A DNA stretch of 31,429 nucleotides from CAVPHV01 sp963704825 (GCA_963704825.1 CAVPHV010000019.1:1-31429), one strand, 5' to 3'; counted from the first letter of the stretch, positions 24,054 through 31,429 are shown. Made by a program: numbers and translations. The notes: generated from the sequence alone by a model not told the origin.

Positions 24054-24277
24054 ATGGATACCCTCGGTCGGTTCCTCAGCGCCCAAGATCTCGCCGACGA
24101 TCTCCACCTAAGGTCGCCACCATCTAAACCTGGCGCCACCGCGGCCACGGCCCACCCAGCTTCCGTGCCGGCCGCCACCTACGATTCCGCAGCAGCGACG
24201 TCAACCGCTGGATCACACAACACATCGACGACAACAACACCGAGGTCAGCCAGCGTCACGTCACACCCGACCGGTAG
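24054..24277 (+). pseudogene. AlpA/excisionase-type HTH gene, broken by frameshift and nonsense codon
   Basis: The frame from ATG 24054 gives MDTLGRFLSAQDLADDLHL, the start of a MerR-like excisionase helix-turn-helix. Just past 24108 the coding shifts by one frame and continues as VATI-stop-TWRHRGHGPPSFRAG, then RHLRFRSSDVNRWITQH, to a TAG at 24275. This second part is the classic wing of Xis/AlpA proteins (family pattern YRWRHRGEGPPxFRxGRHxRFR). The in-frame TAA at 24125-24127 sits where the family has Tyr (TAC). So there is one frameshift plus one nonsense mutation. It precedes the integrase by 52 bp, the usual position of xis. Without it, excision of the element is probably impaired. Confidence 0.75.
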
Positions 24278-24329
24278 CGTTGCATCGAGGGGGACCGGTG
24301 GCGTAGCTCACATATGAGAGGAGGTTCTC

Positions 24330-25403
24330 ATGGCAGGGTGGATCATCAAGACCGACCAGGGCCGCTGGAAAGCCCGACTCTCAGTACCCGGCCAAGGCAC
24401 CCGCAACAAGACCTTCAACCGCAAGATCGACGCCGAGAAATGGCTCCGCAACGAACAAGCCCGCCTCGACCGATCCGAATGGACCGACCCGCGCCTCGCC
24501 CGCACCACCTTCGCCGAATGGGCCATCCCCTGGCTCGACACCCGCCGCCACCTCAAACCAAAGACCCTCGCCAGCTACGAGTCACTTCTCAGAGTTCACC
24601 TCCTCCCACGCTTCGGCCAGCTTCCTCTCGGCGCCATCGACCCCCTCATGATCGAGACCTGGGTCGTCGAGCTCACCGACGGCGGACTGTCAGCCAGTCA
24701 CACAACGCAGGCGTACCGGCTGTTGTCGATGATCCTCAAAGCGGCCGTACGGTCTCGGCGCCTCCCATCGAATCCAGCGCTCGGCATATCACTGCCGCGG
24801 CCAACTAGGCGCCCCCCTCGATTCCTGACGGCGAGCCAAGTCGACGATCTGTCGCGCGTCGTACCGGAGCAATACGTCGGCCTCGTCTACGTTCTCGCAT
24901 ATGGAGGGCTTCGCTGGGCGGAGGCGATCGGCCTAAAGACGAAGCACGTCAACCTGCTCCGCCGCCGAGTCGACGTTCGTGAGACGCTGTCTGAGGTCGG
25001 GGGGCGATTCCACATCGTGCCCCCAAAGACGTGGGAGGCTCGCACGGTTGCGATCCCGCCCTTCGTTGCCGACCTGCTCGGAAACCACATAGGGCGTTTC
25101 ACCGACGCTGGCTCTGAGAGCCTCATCTTCAGCGCCGGCGGGACTCCATTGCGCGCTTCGAACTTCCGCCGTCGTGTCTGGTACCCGGCCGTCGCCGAGA
25201 TCGGTCAGGAGGGGCTGCGGATCCACGACATGCGACACACATGCGCCTCGATGCTCATCGCCGCCGGTGCCCACCCCGGACTTGTGCGTGAGCACCTCGG
25301 CCACTCCAGCATACGGGTCACCATGGACGTCTACGGACACCTCTACGAGGACACCAAGGACGAGATCGCACGGCGACTCCAGGCAATCCACCGCGGGCTG
25401 TAG
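24330..25403 (+). CDS. int: Tyrosine recombinase / phage-type integrase
   Basis: A 357-aa site-specific recombinase. It has an N-terminal arm-binding segment (IIKTDQGRWKARLSVPG), a SAM-like core-binding domain (TFAEWAIPWLDTRRHLKPKT through PLMIETWVVEL) and the catalytic domain. The catalytic residues are all present: Arg195 in GGLRWAE, His299 and Arg302 in HDMRHTCAS, His325 in HLGHSS and nucleophile Tyr335 in MDVYGHLY. GGAGG at 24320-24324 lies 5 nt before the ATG. The gene is intact although the excisionase before it is broken. It lies 136 bp from a tRNA-Phe-like fragment with direct repeats, which is a candidate attachment site. Confidence 0.94.
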   Translation: MAGWIIKTDQGRWKARLSVPGQGTRNKTFNRKIDAEKWLRNEQARLDRSEWTDPRLARTTFAEWAIPWLDTRRHLKPKTLASYESLLRVHLLPRFGQLPLGAIDPLMIETWVVELTDGGLSASHTTQAYRLLSMILKAAVRSRRLPSNPALGISLPRPTRRPPRFLTASQVDDLSRVVPEQYVGLVYVLAYGGLRWAEAIGLKTKHVNLLRRRVDVRETLSEVGGRFHIVPPKTWEARTVAIPPFVADLLGNHIGRFTDAGSESLIFSAGGTPLRASNFRRRVWYPAVAEIGQEGLRIHDMRHTCASMLIAAGAHPGLVREHLGHSSIRVTMDVYGHLYEDTKDEIARRLQAIHRGL

Positions 25404-25539
25404 CCGCGCTTTCGGCCTGCTCATTGGAACGGTCCCAGCTCCAGTATCGCGCCCTCAGCGCGCCCTGGACGCGCCTCGGGTCGCGCCGCCGGGTTCTCCG
25501 AAACGACGAAATCCCCTGCGGGACAAGGGACTTCGGTGG

Positions 25540-25581
25540 TGGTCAGGGTGGGAGTCGATCCCACGACCTCTGGTTTTTCAG
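25540..25581 (-). other. Candidate attachment site: tRNA-Phe-like 3' fragment
   Basis: On the minus strand this reads as anticodon loop CTGAAAA (GAA, Phe), the 3' anticodon strand ACCAG, a five-base variable loop AGGTC, a T arm GTGGG/ATCGACT/CCCAC, the acceptor strand CCTGACC and discriminator A. The 5' half of the tRNA is absent, and the sequence changes exactly at the anticodon loop, where many tyrosine integrases recombine. The T loop starts with A instead of T, so the fragment has diverged or the tRNA assignment is imperfect. Confidence 0.5.
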
Positions 25582-25588
25582 GCGGAAA
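25579..25588 (+). repeat. Direct repeat 1, possible integrase arm site
   Basis: CAGGCGGAAA, identical to 25605-25614. The copies are 26 bp apart and adjoin the tRNA-like core, as arm-type integrase sites do. Confidence 0.4.
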
Positions 25589-25604
25589 CAGGGGGTGTCT
25601 GCGA

Positions 25605-25614
25605 CAGGCGGAAA
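25605..25614 (+). repeat. Direct repeat 2, possible integrase arm site
   Basis: Second copy of CAGGCGGAAA. Confidence 0.4.
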
Positions 25615-25757
25615 TGCACGGAAACACCCTCTGACCGGGGGTTCTGTTGCTCAAGAGCTTTCGTCGTTTCGCGGCGCTTTCCGTTCTCTCGCGGACTCTC
25701 CGCGGACTCTTGAGCAGATCGATGATCCTTCTTGGGACGCGAAATACTGCCTCGTGG

Positions 25758-26192
25758 TCAGAGAATCGACGCCGGCCTCACGATGCCGTCCGTTCCCGAA
25801 TCCACTCGCTGAGCGTGGCAACCGCGTCCCCATCTCCCTAACCCTGCCGCCAACTCGAGGATGACGTGAGCGCTCGCTTCTCCGTCTTCGTCACCCGGCG
25901 GTGGGGTCCAGGTGAGTCCGTTACGGAGACAGAACTCGACCATGCACACGAACCCGACGCGCTTGTTGCCGTCCGGGAGTGGGTGATTCTTGACGATCCG
26001 CGTGCACAGAACCGCGACCTTCGTAGCCAGGTCGGGGTAGAACTCGACACCACCGAATGACGCGGCTGGAGCATGCAACGCCGATTCCGCCAACTCGAGG
26101 CGTGAGACAAAGGCGATGTCCTCTGCAGGCTCCCCGAGAACGATCTCGCAGATCGCCAGGAAGTCGGCGAGGTCGAGGTAGTCGACGCTCAC
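25758..26192 (-). CDS. doc: Doc/Fic-family toxin of a type II toxin-antitoxin system
   Basis: A 144-aa protein of the death-on-curing family. The Fic active-site motif appears as HPLPDGNKR (His70 to Arg78), close to the Doc consensus with Asp and Lys where AMP-transferring Fic enzymes have other residues. Doc proteins phosphorylate elongation factor EF-Tu and halt translation. The family N terminus DYLDLADFLAICEIVLG is present. The last 25 residues (RGCHAQRVDSGTDG and beyond) look unconserved and make it slightly longer than usual. The start GTG overlaps the antitoxin stop (GTGA at 26189-26192), so the two are coupled. Confidence 0.88.
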   Translation of the reverse strand: MSVDYLDLADFLAICEIVLGEPAEDIAFVSRLELAESALHAPAASFGGVEFYPDLATKVAVLCTRIVKNHPLPDGNKRVGFVCMVEFCLRNGLTWTPPPGDEDGEASAHVILELAAGLGRWGRGCHAQRVDSGTDGIVRPASIL

Positions 26193-26401
26193 TCAGCAAG
26201 CCGCTCGAGTACCCGTTGGTTCTCTTCAACAATGGACCGTATCCGTGCCCGGAACGCCGGGTCCTTGCGGCGAGTCTCGATCCGATCCGCAACCGCCTCG
26301 CGAATCACTTCAGCGATCGACACGCCATCCGCGGCGGCGACCGCTTCTAGGTCCGATGCCTGGTCAGTATCGAGACGGACGGTGAATGCTCTCTGCTTCA
26401 T
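26189..26401 (-). CDS. Ribbon-helix-helix antitoxin
   Basis: A 70-aa protein. The N-terminal beta strand RAFTVRLDTDQASDLEAVA followed by the helices DGVSIAEVIREAVADRIE is the Arc/MetJ ribbon-helix-helix fold for dimeric DNA binding. The basic, charged C-terminal helix (PAFRARIRSIVEENQRVLERL) would be the part that wraps the Doc toxin. It precedes and overlaps the toxin gene, as antitoxins do. The palindrome CATACCTGTATG overlaps its start codon and is a likely operator for self-repression. Confidence 0.88.
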   Translation of the reverse strand: MKQRAFTVRLDTDQASDLEAVAAADGVSIAEVIREAVADRIETRRKDPAFRARIRSIVEENQRVLERLAE

Positions 26402-26410
26402 ACCTGTATG
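26399..26410. promoter_or_regulatory. Candidate toxin-antitoxin operator
   Basis: CATAC and GTATG arms around CT make a perfect 12-bp palindrome that covers the antitoxin ATG. Ribbon-helix-helix antitoxins bind such short palindromes. The placement implies a very short or absent leader. Confidence 0.45.
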
Positions 26411-26966
26411 CTACCACGCGTCACACAGCATGACACCACGCACCGGAATCCCAGACAATCCTCGACCCGCTGGAATCGACGAGCCGCCGAAGACCACCGA
26501 TCGGTCACACGAACCGAAAGTCCTTGACACGATTGCCGTATGAGCGTCGACATGGGTGGTCGCGGTCCCTATCACGTGACGAGAGTACGGGGCCATTCGT
26601 CGGGTTCGGTTCTGCTTGTCGGGTTGCTCTCTATCCTCGGCTATCGAAGCGACAGCTGCCCGGTTCCAGGTGGATGCCAAGACGGTGCGCAAGTGGCGGG
26701 ACCGGTTCCCAACCGAAGGTGCGGCTGGTCTTGTGGATCGGTCATCGCGGCCGCCGCTGGCGCCGCAGGGTCGGCGTCGTATGGTCGACTGCGTTGTGGA
26801 ACGGGGTTGGACGTCCGACCGCCACGGCGGTAGCTCGTGATCTGCCGTAGCTGCTCCGCTTGGTCGGGCCCATCGACTGAGAGTAGGACGGTTGCTGATC
26901 TCCCTTGGATCGGCATCTGCCGGAGTGTCCGGAAAACCACAACCTTGCGGTCACCGGATGCACTAG
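26411..26966. other. Non-coding region with a transposase remnant
   Basis: This stretch of about 556 bp separates the toxin-antitoxin operon from the DUF389 gene. Apart from the IS481-like fragment (26616-26840) I see no gene. It probably marks the right limit of the accessory region. Confidence 0.45.
26616..26840 (+). pseudogene. IS481-like transposase N-terminal remnant
   Basis: Codons from about 26640 encode AIEATAARFQVDAKTVRKW, then RDRFPTEGAAGLVDRSSRPP, the helix-turn-helix of IS481-type transposases (family pattern AAxxFxVxxKTVRKWRxRFxxEGxAGLxDRSSRP). After Pro/Leu/Ala the match stops, and the frame ends at 26840 without the DDE domain. No start with a ribosome site is present. It is a fragment of a once larger insertion sequence. 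Confidence 0.75.
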
Positions 26967-28512
26967 CTACCCGCCGCTCCCTGCAGGCGAACCGGGGACC
27001 AGCGTCTTCTGCTCCATCACCTTCACGACGAGTTCGACCTCACGGTCTGCGGTCTCGTTGACCTTGGCGCTGAGGACGTCGACGGAGGGGAGATCGCCCG
27101 TGCCGGCGATCCTGACCTCGACCGCTTCCTTGAGGAGCGTCGCTTCCAGCACTTCGTATCCCGAGTTCTCTCCGAGCCACTCGCGCGTTCGCGACCTCGA
27201 CGCCGGACACAAGATCATTGCGATCGATGATCTCCTCGACCGTCCACGCCAGGGGAATCGTCACGAGCACAACGAAGAGGACCACGATGCCGAGTCCGAA
27301 CCGCACCGACTGGCCGCTCTCCTCAATCCGGCGGAGCGGCGCGAACCCGGTCAGCACGAAGGCAGCGGCAGCAGCGAGCACGATCGCCACGGCGTTCGTC
27401 AGGAACGTGAGCAGCGCCCCAAATCCGAACGAGAAGGCACCGGCCTCGAACAACAGGCCCGCCGTGGCGAGCGCCGGCACCAGTGTCAGCGAGACGGCGA
27501 CGCCCGGGAGTGAGTTCGAGACGTCCTTCCTCGCGGTCGCGAACCCGCCGGCGGCGCCAGCCGCGAGAGCGACGACGAGATCGATGAGCGTCGGTGTGGC
27601 GAATGTCGAGACGAGGTTGTTGCGCTCGAGGAAGAACGACGGCAACACAACACCGATCAGGGCGCCGAGGGCAACCACACCAAGGGCAGCACCGACCAGG
27701 GTCACGAGCGACCACAGCGTGCGTCGACTCAACCCCAGCAGGATGCCGGCTGCGATGCCCATGAGCGGAGCGGTGATCGGAGAGATCAGCATCGCCCCGA
27801 CGACGACCGCGACGTTGTCGGCGGCGACGCCAAGGGTCGCGATGATCGCAGCAAGAAGGAGCAGGGTGACAAACCGGGTGAGGCGCGCGCCTGCGTCGTC
27901 ACCGACGAAGTAGAGACGATCGACAAGTTCGCGCCGCTCGTCGGGTGAGTACTGCTTCTCACGAACCCAAACGACAAATGCCTGCCACGGTTGTGCCGCG
28001 TCGCCGATGCGTCCGCTCAGCGTCATGACAACAAGAGCGAACCCGACGGCGAGGAACGCGAATCCGAGCGAGGCAGTCACCGCCCTGACCGACGTCTGGG
28101 GGAACAGGAGGACGAGAGCCGCCAGGGCGAACGCAACGGACGCGCCAACAAGGCGTTCCCCTCGCGCCTCCGATGACCGCAACGCTCGCCACAGCCAGAC
28201 CAGGCCGACAGCGATCAGCACCATGCCAATCACGGCGCCAGATGCCCGAACTCCTTCGGGGTCGACCAGGAAAAGGGCGATGCCGGCTGCTGCATACGCG
28301 ATCGGCCGGACCCACGATGGCGCTGGACCGTGCGTCCGCCGCACGCGACGGAAATCGACGATCGCGAGTATGAGAAGTCCCGATCCGACGAGTTGAGGGA
28401 ACCAGTCGGTGATGGCCGAGCCGAGGAGGACGAGCACTCCGCCGATGGCCATGCCAACGCCGTCGATGATCTGGCTCCGGGGACGCGGCGTCTCTTGATT
28501 GGCTGAGTTCAC
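26967..28512 (-). CDS. DUF389 membrane protein with apparent C-terminal frameshift
   Basis: A polytopic inner-membrane protein. The first about 170 residues have five or six short hydrophobic helices, and the second part is the DUF389 domain with its hallmark GAMLISPITAPLMGIAAGI and later LTFLTNAVAIVLAAAAAFVLTG. The frame from GTG 28512 runs to a stop at 27040, but past residue 443 it becomes an unnatural Arg/Gln-rich tail. The sensible C terminus (REWLGENSGYEVLEATLLKEA and on, to a stop at 26967) is in another frame. The shift lies in the GCGCG run at about 27182-27187. It is either a true mutation or an assembly error. Function of DUF389 is unknown. Confidence 0.82.
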
Positions 28513-28622
28513 CAGAGGATCCTATCCGTCTCGGACCGGATCAGCCGATGCAGAGCGCCGCGCAAAGCACAGGGCACCGGCCGCCTTCGTGCCACTATGG
28601 CCCCCTCGTGCCGGAGGTGGCC

Positions 28623-29195
28623 ATGATCGACCCAGAACCCATCGACGACAGCGCAGACCGCTACGGAACACCCGCCGAGCGCGCCACGCTGCTCATATCG
28701 GTGGCGAGCGCGAGCGTGGCCTTCATGCTGGCTTTCAACCTCGGCGCCTACGGAGAGGTCTTCTTCGATCAGATCTTCACGGTCTGGATCGCCTCAACGC
28801 TCGTCCTCCTCGGCTCGATCTTCACCCGGCTTCCCCCGAACACGTGGCCGCCGCGACTGGTGCTGCTCCTCCCGACCGTGTGGATCCTGGTCGGGTGGGT
28901 CGACAATCCCCGGACAGAAGACGCCGGGGCCAGCGCGTTGCTGTGGCTCACGCTGGCGATCACCGTCGTCGCACTCCCGTTCGCTGCCTGGATCCTTGTT
29001 TCGACGATCAATCCGGATTTCCGCGACCTCGCCCGCAACTACAAGATCGTGGTGGGAGCGGTGGTCGTGGTTGCGTTCGCTGCCGGATACGGGATCGGGG
29101 CACGCAACGACGTGTTGCTGACGTGTGACGATTTCAAGGTCAGCGGCAACGATCTGCCCACGAACTGCGTCAAGCTCGAGCCGCCCAGTTCGTAA
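28623..29195 (+). CDS. Hypothetical membrane protein with five predicted helices
   Basis: A 190-aa protein. A short acidic N terminus (MIDPEPIDDSADRYGTPAER) is followed by about five hydrophobic helices, including LLISVASASVAFMLAF, VWIASTLVLLGSI, LVLLLPTVWILVGWV, WLTLAITVVALPFAAWI and VVGAVVVVAFAAGYGIGA. A short outer tail contains two Cys (LLTCDDF, TNCVKL), possibly a disulfide. ATG 28623 follows GGAGG (28613-28617). No family recognised. It is divergent from the DUF389 gene, with 110 bp between starts. Confidence 0.78.
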   Translation: MIDPEPIDDSADRYGTPAERATLLISVASASVAFMLAFNLGAYGEVFFDQIFTVWIASTLVLLGSIFTRLPPNTWPPRLVLLLPTVWILVGWVDNPRTEDAGASALLWLTLAITVVALPFAAWILVSTINPDFRDLARNYKIVVGAVVVVAFAAGYGIGARNDVLLTCDDFKVSGNDLPTNCVKLEPPSS

Positions 29196-29202
29196 AGGTG
29201 CC

Positions 29203-29245
29203 CGTCGGGTTGGGAGCGTCGTGCGGATACCGCCCCAACCCGACG
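29203..29245. terminator. Bidirectional terminator between convergent genes
   Basis: CGTCGGGTTGGG (29203-29214) and CCCAACCCGACG (29234-29245) are perfect 12-bp complements with a 19-nt loop. It lies in the 58-bp gap between the convergent membrane protein and sulfatase genes. No long T-run is present on either side. Confidence 0.65.
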
Positions 29246-29253
29246 GCGCGCTC

Positions 29254-30729
29254 CTAGTGGAGGCCACCTCCACTCGCGTCGTCCATTGAGGCCAGTATGG
29301 AGTCCAGGTTGAACGCAGCCGGCTTCTGTCGCGGTGGGAACTCACGGAAAGACTGGAGTTGCTCGGCAGCGAGGGCTTGCATCGGATACATGACGAACAC
29401 GTGGTCGAGCATCCAGTCCCAATAGACGTTGGCGTTCTCGTCAGCGCGTTCGAACGGATCCCTTCGGAGATTGAAGATCTTCGGCATACGAAGCGCCACG
29501 AACGGCTCGGCCCACATCTGCATCGTCTTGGCGCGCTGCTCGAAGAACACGGCCTTCCAATCGCCGTAGCGGATCGCGGTGATCAGGCCATCGTCGCTCG
29601 TGTAGAAGAACCAATCTCTGGGCGATTCGTCCGTCGCTCCGGCGAAGTAGTCCAGGCAGTTGTAGCCATCGATCTTCACCTTGAAGTCCTTGTCACCGAC
29701 CCGGTATCCCGACTCCAACTTCTCGACCACGTCGGGTTCGCCTGCCGCGGCAAGAAGGGTTGGAAGCCATTCCTGGTGGGACACGATTCCATTGAGTGTG
29801 ACGCCCTCCGGGAATTTCCCCGGCCAGCGAGCGAAACACGGGACCCGGTAGGCACCTTCCCAGTTCGAGTTCTTCTCGCTCCGCCACGGCGTGATCGCCG
29901 CGTCTGGCCAGGTGTTGAAGTGGGGTCCGTTGTCCGTCGAGTACACGACGATGGTGTCTTCGGTGATACCCAATTCGTCGACGATGTCGAGCATTTGGCC
30001 CACCAATCCGTCGTGCTCGACCATCGCATCGTTGTAGAACCCCTGGCCGGAGAGTCCGAGCGACTCTTCTTTCAGACGCGTCCGGAAGTGCATGCGTGTT
30101 GCGTTCCACCAGACGAAGAACGGCTCGTCGGCGTCGTGGGCCTCGCGAATGAACTCCACGGCTCGGTCGGTCATCTCCTCGTCGATAGTCTCCATGCGCT
30201 TCTTCGTGAGCGGACCCGTGTCTTCGATCCGACCGTCTGCAAACGAGTGAATCACACCACGGGGTCCGAAGCGCTCGCGAAACTCCGGGTTCTTCGGGTA
30301 GTCCGGATGCTCGGGTTCGTCCTCGGCGTTCAGGTGGTAGAGATTGCCGTAGAACTCGTCGAATCCGTGATTCGTGGGAAGGAACTCGTCCTTGTCCCCG
30401 AGGTGGTTCTTGCCAAACTGGCCGGTTCGATAGCCGAGGGGTTTGAGGAGTTCGGCAATGGTCGGATCCTCCGCCTGTAGCCCGGTCTCCGCTCCCGGAA
30501 CGCCTACCTTGGTGAGTCCGGTCCGCACGGGGTTCTGGCCGGTGATGAAGGCCGCACGACCAGCCGTGCAGGATTGTTGGGCGTAGTAGTCGGTGAACTC
30601 GATCCCTTCGCGGGCAACACGGTCGATGTTGGGCGTTTCGTAGCCCATCATCCCGCGATTGTTGTGGCTGATGTTGAACCAACCGATGTCGTCACCCCAC
30701 AGGATGAGGATGTTCGGGCGTTTGGTCAT
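29254..30729 (-). CDS. Arylsulfatase (formylglycine-dependent, Cys type)
   Basis: A 491-aa sulfatase of the alkaline phosphatase superfamily, hydrolysing sulfate esters. Metal-binding Asp13-Asp14 lie in LWGDDIGW. The modification motif is Cys54-Thr-Ala-Gly-Arg58 (SCTAGRAAFITGQ), where Cys54 must be turned into formylglycine. Further blocks are KNHLGDKDEF, FVWWNATRMHF and the metal-binding VVYSTDNGPHFNTW. No signal peptide is seen from ATG 30729, so it may work in the cytoplasm. GGAGG (30736-30740) lies 6 nt upstream, and the start overlaps the stop of the maturase gene (ATGA), so enzyme and activator are coupled. Substrate unknown. Confidence 0.93.
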   Translation of the reverse strand: MTKRPNILILWGDDIGWFNISHNNRGMMGYETPNIDRVAREGIEFTDYYAQQSCTAGRAAFITGQNPVRTGLTKVGVPGAETGLQAEDPTIAELLKPLGYRTGQFGKNHLGDKDEFLPTNHGFDEFYGNLYHLNAEDEPEHPDYPKNPEFRERFGPRGVIHSFADGRIEDTGPLTKKRMETIDEEMTDRAVEFIREAHDADEPFFVWWNATRMHFRTRLKEESLGLSGQGFYNDAMVEHDGLVGQMLDIVDELGITEDTIVVYSTDNGPHFNTWPDAAITPWRSEKNSNWEGAYRVPCFARWPGKFPEGVTLNGIVSHQEWLPTLLAAAGEPDVVEKLESGYRVGDKDFKVKIDGYNCLDYFAGATDESPRDWFFYTSDDGLITAIRYGDWKAVFFEQRAKTMQMWAEPFVALRMPKIFNLRRDPFERADENANVYWDWMLDHVFVMYPMQALAAEQLQSFREFPPRQKPAAFNLDSILASMDDASGGGLH

Positions 30730-31429
30730 GACGAGCCTCCTCGCTCTTCGCTTCTCGTTCCCACTCTTGCTCGCGGGCGTCCCGGCCCGCTCGGCATCTG
30801 AGGACGCTCCGCAGACTCGGGTTGGCCGGCACCGTGGCATCGCTTCGTCTTGACACCGCTCCCGCACGGACAGGGGTCGTTCCGGCCTGCTTTGGCGACC
30901 GCGGCCGCGAACGCAGCGTCGCGTTGCGCCATGTACGCCATCACCGGCGACGCCGTCTGCCCGGCGCGGATCGCCTTGACCATGACCTGCATCGGTTCGT
31001 CGACATGGCGGAAGAAGTCCTTGAATCCTGCGCACAGGTAGTTGAGTCCGGGTTCGCCATCCGGTGTCTCAATGAATCGGTTCTTCGGGCACTCGCCGTG
31101 GCAGGCGAACCGGACGTCACAGTCCATGCAGTACTGCGGCAACAGGTCCCGCTTGTCCATGCCGAACTCGTGCTGTCGTTTCGACGCAACGAGGTCGCCC
31201 ATATCGGCATCGCCAATGTTCCCGATCAGGTACTCGGGCTCGACGAAGTGGTCACATGAGTAGAGGTCGCCATTGTGCTCAAGGGCGACGCCGAGACCGC
31301 ACGTCTCGTTGAACACACACATGCCGGACGAGGGGAGGCCCATCCAGTTGCGGACCGTCGCCTCGAAGGTCTGAACGTAGACCGACCCGACGTCGTTGCG
31401 CACCCACTCGTCGAAGATCACGCTGAGGA
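30726..31429 (-). CDS. Anaerobic sulfatase-maturating radical SAM enzyme, C-terminal part, with SEC-C tail
   Basis: Partial; the 5' end lies beyond the window, so the radical SAM CxxxCxxC motif is not seen. The visible part has the SPASM/Twitch Cys cluster typical of anSME: CGLGVALEHNGDLYSCDHFVE, then YLIGNIGD, QYCMDCDVRFACHGECPKNRF and LNYLCAGFKDFFRH. These bind two auxiliary iron-sulfur clusters and the enzyme oxidises a sulfatase Cys or Ser to formylglycine. After a linker comes a SEC-C zinc motif, GRNDPCPCGSGVKTKRCHG, and a disordered Arg/Pro tail. The motif resembles that at the SecA C terminus, and its fusion here is noteworthy. The target is most likely the overlapping sulfatase. Confidence 0.9.
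   Translation of the reverse strand, partial: LSVIFDEWVRNDVGSVYVQTFEATVRNWMGLPSSGMCVFNETCGLGVALEHNGDLYSCDHFVEPEYLIGNIGDADMGDLVASKRQHEFGMDKRDLLPQYCMDCDVRFACHGECPKNRFIETPDGEPGLNYLCAGFKDFFRHVDEPMQVMVKAIRAGQTASPVMAYMAQRDAAFAAAVAKAGRNDPCPCGSGVKTKRCHGAGQPESAERPQMPSGPGRPRARVGTRSEERGGSS

Larger units (their letters stand above)
25404..25757. other. Integrase-proximal non-coding region with candidate att site
   Basis: These 354 bp contain the tRNA-Phe-like fragment (25540-25581), two 10-bp direct repeats, and a 10-bp inverted repeat TGCTCAAGAG/CTCTTGAGCA (25648-25657, 25707-25716). Between the last arms lies a direct repeat CGCGGACTCT (25690, 25701). No gene is supported; open frames here are typical of translated tRNA ends. 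Confidence 0.55.

Noticed and set aside
25424..25864. Frame encoding GGSRSHDLWFFRRKQ across the att region
   Set aside because: Peptides of this kind come from translated tRNA 3' ends at integration sites; there is no start signal.

Overview
This window reads as chromosomal DNA of a high-GC bacterium, most likely an actinobacterium. GTG and TTG starts are common, Shine-Dalgarno sites are of the GGAGG type, and tandem DUF885 proteins, a CpaE-like small protein and a large nitronate monooxygenase fit that group. An Acidimicrobiia-like host is my guess; no rRNA or marker gene here proves it.

Region 1 (1-10.7 kb) is ordinary core and peripheral metabolism. It holds a tRNA-Arg(ACG) cut by the window start, a Gfo/Idh/MocA oxidoreductase divergent from a lipoprotein, and two tandem DUF885 zinc-hydrolase-like genes with a 138-aa gene coupled to the second. 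Then come tRNA-Ser(GCU) with a strong terminator, a cysteine-synthase-fold PLP enzyme with an altered substrate loop, a 64-aa protein, a small membrane protein, a quinone-oxidoreductase-like MDR enzyme, and a convergent nitronate monooxygenase.

Region 2 (11.2-19.5 kb) is the most unusual. An ECF-type sigma factor overlaps by ATGA a 701-aa single-pass membrane protein that has a cytoplasmic head and a Kelch-like outer domain, which suggests a sigma/anti-sigma sensor pair. Next is an exact 150-bp tandem array (about 4.7 units). Every unit carries a copy of the 3' end of a tRNA-Ser, and the last unit runs into a tRNA-Ser(UGA) remnant that lacks its 5' third. Two large secreted beta-propeller proteins follow, one with FG-GAP-like calcium motifs and one with a C-terminal RTX repeat domain.

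Region 3 (19.7-26.9 kb) is a decayed mobile region. It contains an IS3-family element whose right inverted repeat supplies the stop codon of a MobF (TrwC-type) relaxase-helicase, an excisionase pseudogene with a frameshift and a nonsense codon, and an intact-looking tyrosine integrase. Beyond these lie a tRNA-Phe-like 3' fragment with 10-bp direct repeats (a candidate attachment site), a ribbon-helix-helix/Doc toxin-antitoxin pair, and an IS481-like transposase remnant.

Region 4 (27-31.4 kb) has a DUF389 membrane protein with an apparent frameshift, a divergent five-helix membrane protein, and an operon of an anaerobic-type sulfatase-maturating radical SAM enzyme (N terminus beyond the window) followed by its probable substrate, an arylsulfatase with a Cys-type formylglycine motif.
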